Shown piece by piece: positions 56,401-64,000 of a DNA stretch of 64,000 bases. Made by a program: the position numbers and the translations under genes. The DNA lies in NCBI GenBank assembly GCA_030278955.1, contig JAOANR010000004.1:57871120-57935119 (forward strand). Direction: 5' to 3'. The notes beneath the pieces are model-generated. The model was not told the DNA's origin. It made no database searches and saw nothing but the letters and a program-made list of their open reading frames with translations. Source of the DNA: Hygrophila difformis. Its lineage: Eukaryota > Streptophyta > Magnoliopsida > Lamiales > Acanthaceae. How positions within the stretch are numbered: the stretch's first letter is position 1; every line of letters begins with the position of its first letter.

Positions 56401-59400
56401 ACTATGCAAATTACCATATCTTTTATGTTGCTCCCATTGGATAGACCCTCTTTATGTAAGAACTCGTGTGCTGACCTTGTATTAGAGGACATCATGCTAT
56501 GTAAATTTAGTGAGATATATGCAAGTAGGACCTACTAGCTTGCAATTTCAGCATGTGTCAATACCTCACTAGGATCACTGATAGTCAACTCGCCGGCCAA
56601 ACTATTGGTATTAGCGTAAAAGTTATGGCCTTAATGGGTGTATGATTTCAAAAGCAGATTCGTCTGTTTGCACCCTTGGATATGATTGATCACCAATTCA
56701 CTTGGAAGTGTTTAAAACTTGATATCATCTAGATTAGGTATTTATGTGAGCAATATTCACTTGGCTAATAAAATATCCAGTGTAACTTAAGTTGCAATCA
56801 CAATTGAACGTTATGCACTGTATGGCCTTCCATATGTAGTGCATATCTCCTGGCGTCTTATATTACTCGTTAAAGTGGCCATGCTACACGACTCAAAACC
56901 TTCAATCTTGATTTAAGTCATGTCTGATTGCTGCAAAAGTCTAAAGGTCAAGGGGCAAAAGTGTGCATGCCATGTTGCATGGTGTAGAAGGACGTGCCAT
57001 GCCACAAGGAACATCTGGCGTCACTCACATAATTGATAATGATTCATGGATCTCAGAACCTTCAATCTTGATTGAAGTTATGGCTTTCTTGGTACCAACG
57101 TCAAAAGATCAAGTGCCATATCAAGTTCCATTTCACAAGGCGCATGTGCAAGGGCATAGTTGTACTATTTCCCTGTACTGCATGCAATAGATGCACTCTG
57201 TGTCTCTTGTGCCTCTTCAATAGCACAATTTTCTTTTACTTTTTTTCCCTTTTTAGAAGGTTTCTATTATTAAAAAGTAACGGACCATCTCTCCTAATCA
57301 AACTTGTGCTGCTTCACCGAAAGGGAAAGATATTCCCAACCCCAAGCCCTAGAATGCCATGGGTAGAGGTGGCTTCTACTTTTGATCTGTGGTGAGGAGA
57401 AATGAGAAGTGCATTAGGAGCTGTTCAGCATTCATATTAGACACCGAAATTATTGTTTTCCAATTATTTGCTCTAATGTCAATAAGGAATAGGTGTAAAA
57501 AATGTGGAAAGAAAGGCTGCTAGCTATTATGTAATTATCCCTAATGTTAGTTTTATATATCACACATGAACTTGCTTATTTGCACACTGTCATTACCCAC
57601 TTGTCATTTATAACCCTGATTGTTTTCTTGAATTTGGATTATGATTTGAATTAACAAGGCATTTTACTCGTGTAATTGTTAAATTTCTTGTAGATATTGG
57701 TGCATTATCAAGAACAAGTTGAAAAACTAAGAGCAGAAGCACAGGCTAGCAATGAACACATGCTGGAGGTAATAACAAGATCCCATGTGTGTTTCTGAAT
57801 TCCATCTTTTAGGTGCTGAGTTTAATTTGTCTTCCAGTATAAGAAAATTGCTGAAGTAAATGAAGCAGCAATCAGACATACAGAATTGGCATCTCAGAAG
57901 TTTAAAGATGAGGTACTTTCTTCATCCTTCATCTCCTGTTGATGCTTCAATAACCTGTCTACTGGTGTAACTTTTACATACTCTTTATGCTAGTCTGATA
58001 AAGCTATGCGATCACTGGAAGCTAATCTTCAATCACTTCAAGAGCGCATTAATGAACTTGAAAATGAATGTAAGCTGAAGGCTGAAGAAACAATTTCTTC
58101 TGATGCTGGAAAAGATCAGGCTCTTATGGAGGCCTTTTCAGAAATTGCCAGTTTGAAGGATAACTGTTCTACCAAAATGTAAGTCTCTTTTGGTAGTGTA
58201 AAATTCAATATTATATGCATGGGTAAAAATAAGTCGTCACCAGATCACCACCCCCAGCAGACATTTGGATTTTGGACTGTTAACATTTTTGTGTAGTCTA
58301 AGGAAATGTCATGATGTAAAGTGGTGTGGTTAATGTAGATGAAAAGTTTGATACTCAATCCTTGGTGTTTATGAAGTTTGAGATTTCAAAGACCAGTACT
58401 CCCTCCGTCCCACCTCAAACGTCTTGTTACTATTGGGCACAAGAATTAAGGTAGAGTTGATTTGTGAGTATATGATGGGGTCAACATTTAGTTGTTGGAA
58501 AGGAAAATTATTTCTATTTATAGAAAGAAGACATTTGTAATGGGACATCTAACAATAGTAAGTAGGACATTTGTAATGGGACGGAGGGAGTAATATCTAA
58601 ATGTCAAATATTGAGTCTTTGCTAGATTGGTGATATTCAAATATTTATCATTAAATGGAAAGGATTTTGATGATGAGGCAAGTAAAATTTCTTTTCTGTT
58701 CATCTGATCTGTGTTTTTACACCTCTTTAGGCTGATCTGTGTTTTTACACCTCTTTAGGTCAGAGATTAGTGTGATGGAATCACAGATATCTGCGTTGAG
58801 AGAAGATTTGGAGAGAGAACATCAACGGTGGCGAGCTGCGCAAGACAACTATGAAAGACAGGTTTTTGAATTTAACGCTTTCTGATTTTCTGGTTTCGAG
58901 TTTTCATTGCGTTGGATCAGACACTCACACTGACATTAGAATTGATTTAAAATATAAATGCTGATATTTCTTAGTATTACTCATTGTAGCTAAGATGCTC
59001 TTTGGGTTGAAGCTTTAATACCACATCCATTTCCCAGATGCATGGGGGGATGTATGTACTATACACACATTAAATATCTTTGAGCTCTTCCTCTGAACTC
59101 ATTATAGGATCTAACTAGTCAGGGTTGCCCATGCTTGTTTGTGACTTGCTATGTAATTCCGGGTCTCTTGTTACACTTTTGTCAATTTGTAAGCGGCATC
59201 ATTCAAAATGACTGTCTTTGAATAGATTATGCTATTTCCTCCTTTTCTACCTGGAAAATTCAATTGGTTTTAATTATGACTATGCTGAATGAAACCATGA
59301 ATCTATTTCTAATGGTGTTTTGTGTCTAGGTTATTCTACAATCAGAAACAATTCAGGAGTTGACAAAAACCTCACAAGCTTTGGCTTCAGCGCAAGATGC

Positions 59401-62337
59401 AACAACTGAGCTACGTAAAGCGGTGGATGCACTAACAAATGAAAATGTACTTTATCTATATCTCATTGTTTTCCTTACCCGGTGATTCTACTCTTTTTTA
59501 TGAGCTGCTTATCTATGCAGAGTGAGTTGAAAACCAAATGGGAGACGGAGAAGTTGGCCATCGAAGTGTATAAGAGCGATGCTGATAGGAAATACAATGA
59601 AGTCAATGAACTTAACAAGATGTTACACTGTAGGCTCGAGGCCTTGCATATTCAGATTGCCAATAGGGAACGGAACACAGCCTCTGGTTCTGAGAGTTTA
59701 GCTGATGATGATGGGCTGCAGAATATTGTCAATTATCTTCGAAGGTCAAAAGATTTAGCTGAAACAGAAATCTCCATGTTGAAACAACAGAATATCCGTT
59801 TGCAATCTCAACTGGAGATGGCTTTGAAGTCGGCTGAGGAAGCTCAAACTACTCTTCAAACAGAGCGGGCAAAGTCCCGCTCTTCTCTTTTCTCTGAGGA
59901 TGAATTCAAATCTCTTCAACTCCAGGTTAGAGAACTGACTCTACTTCGTGAAAGTAACGTGCAACTTAGAGAGGAGAACCGACATAATTTTGAAGAATGC
60001 CAGAAACTTCGTGAAACACTCCAAATTGTTAAGATTGATACTGAAAATATGGAGAAGCGTATTAGGGAAAAGGATGCCGAGTTAGAAGCGTATAGAAAAG
60101 AAGTTGAAGTGCTGAAGATGGAAAAGGGGCAACTCGAGAAGAGAATAGATGAGATGATGGAAAAGTACAAGGAGGTTAATGTTGATGATTATAATCGCTT
60201 GAAGGAATCTTTTCGTCAGATGGAGATGAGTTTTAAAGAGAAGGATGCACAATTGGATGACATTAAGAAACAGTTATCTGAACGGAAGCATGCGATATCA
60301 GTCTTGGAGCGAGATCTTGGCATAAGCAGAACTGAAATAAGCGAAAAAGAGACGAGGATCAATGAGATCTTGCAAACTGAAGCTTCTCTGAAATCTGAAA
60401 TCGACAAATTTAAGCTATCTGAGTCGTCTTTGAAATCTGAAGTTGAGAAATTTAAGCGAGCAAATTTAAGTGCGAGGAGGAAGAATGAGAAGGAAAAGGA
60501 GGATCTGAACAAAGAGTTACTGAGCATATCCAAACAATTAGAGGAAGCCAAACAGGTCAAAAGAACTCCAGTTGATTCTGCTGCAGAAGAGACTATAAGG
60601 GAAAAAGAGAAGGAGAAAGACGCCAGAATACATATCCTGGAGAAAACAGTGGAGAAGCTGAGGGAAGAGTTGAAGAAGGAGAGGGAAGAGGTGAAGATGG
60701 AGAAAGAGAAGCATGTGAAGGAGAAAGAGAGGCATGCGAGGAGATTCAAAGTGATCGCTGACTCTTGTGAACTGTCAGCTCAGCAGAGGGAAAAATTATC
60801 AACCGAGTTGTCGAAGCACAAACATGCTCTAAAGCTGCTTCAAGATGAAGTAGAAAAATTGAAGAATACTGGGGGTAGTAGGCAGGAAGGTACATCAGCA
60901 GTCCCACATCTTTCCTTGACTGTATTAGATGATTTTGCATCGATCTATTTCCAGGCTGTAGAGAATTTTGAACACGAGGCACAACGACATGCTGTTGATG
61001 TCGATTCTGTAATCCCTGATACTCAGGAAAATATATCTGCTGCTGGTCCAGTAGCAACTTCATTGCCAAATACCCCTGCAATTCCCACTCCTAATGTTCC
61101 CCCAATAAGATCAAGTGAAGAGAAAGAGAAAAGACCTTTGCCAAAGGCAAATGTTAAAACGGGAAGAAAACTAGTACGCCCCAGTATTAGGCCAAAGGAA
61201 CCACAGGGGGAGGTAGAGATGGTGGAAGCAGATGATACTAATGCTGGGATGTCATCTCAGAATACAGAAAGTGAAGGAAATGCAGTCATACAAGCAGCTT
61301 CTGTTCGTAAACGCCCATCGTCTTCAATTTCCTCTGATATGCAGGAGGATGTTCCTGCTCTGGTGGAACCAAGTTCTGATCTACCTGCTCACCTAGCAAA
61401 AAAATCTAGAGGCTCTGAGAACCAGCAGGAGGGAGATGAAGAACCATCTGTGGTTCCTACAAAACTTTCTGAAGCTGTTGCAGTTGATGAGTTGCCAGAG
61501 GATGCAGGAAACCTTCAGCAAGGTGCTACCGAGGACGAAAGTGTTGATGCTGAAAAGGCCGAGTGTGAAACTACAATTGAGCAAGCCGAAGAACCAGCTG
61601 GAGACGAACAAATGCTGGTTGAGCTCTCGACTGAGGCAGGTGAGGCTACTGATGAGAAATTGGAGAAAACAAACGAGACTGCATTTTTTGATGATCAGTT
61701 GAGATTTCAGACAGAAAAGGACATTCAACAAATTGTTACGGAAGCTGGCGACAGAGAAGAAAGTGAGTTAGTGGGAGATATTGCCGATAATGATGGAGAT
61801 AGCAGTCTATCAAATGAGATGGCAGGCGCAGGCACTGAAGAAGTCCAGGCTGAGCAATCAGGGGATCCAGAAAATTCACCTATTGCTGACCAATCTGGTA
61901 ATGATGCAGGCTTGGAAGGTGGGGAATTTGATCCCTCCCAGACTCCACCACAGGAAGAAAAGAACACTGACATGACAGAAGACATTCCTGACAGTTCAAA
62001 TAAGCCGTACGAGGATGCTGATCCTGCAAGCGAGACTGTTCCTGCTTCTGCTCCTGGCTCCACTGTGGGTTCAACTGATGCGACTGAGGAACCATCAGCT
62101 GGCCCAGTTGATGTGGGATCCTCGGAACAAGGCAGAACCACCCCCCCACCAGATACAGGAGGGAAGGTGATTAATTTGCAGGAGAGGGCAAAGGAGAAGG
62201 CACATCTGAGACAACGGGCAATGACGGCTTCTCCACCACCGGCTGCTCCACCACCGGCCAGAGGTCGTGCCAGACCAAGTCGCAGTGTGCGCATACGCGG
62301 TGGGCGCACAACCCGGGGACCATCTCCTTCTCGCTAG
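47401..62337 (+). CDS. NUA: Nuclear-pore anchor, TPR/MLP-type nuclear basket protein
   Basis: 34 exons, 2071 aa, all phases closing: 47401-47706, 47807-47953, 48342-48440, 48922-49050, 49168-49260, 49389-49454, 49605-49694, 49834-49911, 50536-50645, 50729-50849, 51022-51114, 51621-51669, 52162-52265, 52367-52435, 52633-52776, 52871-52975, 53050-53163, 53262-53355, 53552-53601, 53705-53778, 54609-54711, 54850-54984, 55057-55155, 55265-55306, 55413-55466, 55652-55831, 55949-55996, 56252-56299, 57694-57768, 57838-57912, 57994-58178, 58759-58861, 59330-59446, 59521-62337. The size fits plant NUA/TPR, which lines the nuclear basket, aids mRNA export and anchors a SUMO protease. The start (MPLFLSEEEFRRCSGDAQLV) is family-typical. 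Nearly all of residues 40-1620 is coiled coil (for example LREENRHNFEECQKLRETLQ). It includes the conserved SLLRDGWSLAKMYSKYQEAV and MIESLHTSVAMYKKLYEEEH blocks. The acidic, low-complexity C-terminus ends in an RG-rich tail. Two introns hold MITEs. Confidence 0.93.
54229..54486. mobile_element. Stowaway-like MITE in a NUA intron
   Basis: TA-flanked, starting CTACCTCCGTATTCAAATGT and ending ACATTTGAATACGGAGGAAG, a near-perfect ~20-bp inverted repeat; 258 bp, in the intron between exons 20 and 21. Confidence 0.85.
58399..58591. mobile_element. Stowaway-like MITE in a NUA intron
   Basis: TA-flanked 193-bp element with ends CTCCCTCCGTCCCACCTCAA and ...AATGGGACGGAGGGAG, closely matching the element at 16522-16711; in the intron between exons 31 and 32. 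Confidence 0.85.
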
Positions 62338-63116
62338 ACAGACTTGAGGTATGCTGGCTTTACTGTTGAGATGATTTAGTGTGGGATGGAATGAATATCT
62401 TGCTTGTAAGATTCGGTGGGCTTATGCTACTATTAAAAATTTTGAGATGGACATATGAATATTAAGGGACAAGAAAATTAATCTGCATTTTTTCTGGTTG
62501 GCGATCATGCAATGGACTTCTAATGTATTTGTCTCTGTTGTTTTCTTTCCAAGTAGGTTTCTTTTATGTGCTTTTAGAATTTAGATGATGGTATTGGTCA
62601 AAATCCGGTAGTATTATCGTTATACCATTTGAGAGACCAAAAATATTGGGCTGTGATTGGAGGTTCTAGTTAATCGTCTGCTCACGGCTTGGTGGCCTGT
62701 TCACTGGTGGTTAAGTTTATGTAGTACCAGACTTTTGTCAAAAGCACAAACTTTATAAGTAACAGTATAAAAGCCGACATAATACTAAATTTTTTTCCTT
62801 TCAATTTTAGATTTGGAGTTTAATTCTCTTAAATGCTGAGAATTCTTTTACGAGACAATTAATATAAGTCTTTAAACTTATGACGTCGAATCCACGTCCA
62901 ACTCTCACATAATTTATGCACTTGTAAAAAGATGAGGACAGCTTATTATACATGTGACTATGAACAAAGGTCAAAGGACAGTTTATTATACAAGTGCCGC
63001 ACAGGCCTTATTATTTTCCCACATTTGTCACCCCGAACATACGATAAAAAGAAAATACTACCATAATATTTATAAACAATAAATATACAATTTTAATACA
63101 TGAACAAAAACTAGAG
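62338..63116. other. 3' flank of NUA
   Basis: Contains the NUA 3' UTR and AT-rich DNA. A 20-bp motif like GACAGTTTATTATACAAGTG is present twice, near 62938 and 62978. No gene recognised. Confidence 0.55.
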
Positions 63117-64000
63117 TTTTTTTTTTGAGGAGCCGAAGCCAGAAAACAAATAGGAAAAGAGAAATGAAAAACCAAGGACAAGAGTTCAAAAATAAAGATA
63201 CTCAAACACAATTAGAGCCGCGGGAACCACACGCCGGACGCATCCGCCGCAATGTTCCCTTGGACAAAGTCCGGAGGGAATGCCCAGGTCGTGTAGAAAT
63301 CTTCAATAGAAGCACCATGCTTAGCTAAAGTGTCTGCTACACTATTCCCCTCCCGAAGAATGTGGCAAATATGACAATTATCAAACGACTTCCTCAAGTC
63401 TCTAATATAATTCAGAAGCCCTGCCATCGGATGGAAAGGAGAGAAGGAATCCAGCATGTCAATAGCTTGTTTGGAGTCAGAGAAACAGGTAAGAGATCGA
63501 GTCCCCATGGAATGAGCAAATTGAAGACCCTTAGCTAGGGCTGTGACTTCCGCAAAGAGATTATTTTGGTGCCCAAGGAAGCCACATCCCCCTCCAATCC
63601 AGTGCCCCTCTTCATTTCTGATAACAAAACCGAAACCAGCTCTCCCAGGATTACCGAAGGAACTGCCATCAACATGGACCATAATACCAGTCGCACCATG
63701 CCCCTTCCAATTAACCATACGGACTGCAGGATTTAAGTTAGGCCTTTTAGCATTAACAAGATCCACAGACACACGGGAGATCTCCCTCTTGATATTCCAA
63801 CCCGTCTTCTGCTTACCTTTGAACACCCTTGCATTTCGCTCGAGCCAAAGGGTCCAAATGGTTGCTAGGAAGCGAGCACCATATTGCCTATACATAGTTA
63901 GCAAGAAACTCCTGATATCATTTTTAGGTATCTGATCACAATCAATAGGAATAGGGATGAGCACCATATTGCCTATAAAATTGAAATGTTTTATTTATTA
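63117..64000 (-). mobile_element. LINE 3' fragment with an intact-looking RNase H-like reading frame
   Basis: On the minus strand a frame from 63967 to 63212 encodes the end of a LINE ORF2: FLATIWTLWLERNARVFKGK, then an RNase H domain with IMVHVDGSSFGNPGRAGFGF, FAEVTALAKGLQFAH, CFSDSKQAIDML and HILREGNSVADTLAKHGASI, ending WAFPPDF and a short tail. The run of ten T at 63117-63126 is the poly(A) tail seen from the other strand, so the 3' end is complete. The reverse transcriptase is absent, and the upstream edge lies at or beyond about 63977. This is a different copy from the LINE at 37948-40987; despite the shared RNase H type, the sequences diverge clearly. Confidence 0.82.

Noticed and set aside
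60216..60749. Ser/Phe-rich minus-strand frame in the NUA last exon
   Set aside because: Antisense of a Lys/Glu-rich coiled coil always gives Ser/Phe/Leu-rich open frames.
61725..62309. 194-codon minus-strand frame in the NUA C-terminus
   Set aside because: Antisense shadow of the acidic low-complexity tail.
1..64000. CRISPR arrays, operons, prophage or bacterial-type islands
   Set aside because: The window is eukaryotic nuclear DNA; short tandem repeats here do not have the spacer structure of CRISPR arrays.

Overview
The window is nuclear DNA from a flowering plant. The genes are intron-rich, AT-rich sequence separates them, the proteins belong to plant families (a GRAS regulator, a GASA/Snakin peptide, MRS2 and MTP transporters, the nuclear-pore anchor NUA), and there are many Stowaway-, Tourist- and hAT-type miniature elements, a MULE, LINEs and SINEs. 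The style of the proteins suggests an asterid eudicot, perhaps Lamiales, but that is inference. A run of exactly 500 N (23584-24083) marks an assembly gap.

Layout, left to right. 1-4.7 kb: an SCL3-type GRAS gene (+) converging on a four-exon GASA peptide gene (-). 4.7-7.6 kb: non-coding DNA with a complete SINE. 7.6-12.6 kb: a UBC19/20-type ubiquitin-conjugating enzyme (-) head-to-head with the TFIIH p44 subunit GTF2H2 (+). 12.6-17.5 kb: non-coding DNA with Stowaway-like MITEs. 17.5-20.4 kb: a CCCH-zinc-finger/RRM RNA-binding protein (-). 20.4-24.1 kb: MITEs, an unusual array of three perfect hairpins, then the gap. 24.3-27.2 kb: a DCN1-like cullin-neddylation gene (-) whose last exon(s) are lost at the gap. 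27.2-31.9 kb: nested MITEs and a Pack-MULE carrying a broken copy of a two-SANT-domain host gene. 31.9-37.1 kb: an MRS2 Mg2+ transporter (-) head-to-head with a Mn-type MTP/CDF transporter (+). 37.1-43.9 kb: transposon-rich, with a 5'-truncated LINE split from its poly(A) by a hAT-type element, and a second nested hAT/Tourist pair. 43.9-46.8 kb: an Arg/Gly-rich protein of unknown function (-), head-to-head with the 34-exon nuclear-pore anchor gene NUA (47.4-62.3 kb, +). 62.3-64 kb: 3' flank and a LINE RNase H fragment (-).

Every exon chain below was assembled by hand from splice signals and reading-frame continuity. Each chain closes in frame, which supports the models strongly, but no transcript data or database search was used. 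There is no operon-like or novel defence-type system here. The interest lies in gene-fragment capture, nested insertions, the hairpin array and a few unusual gene structures.
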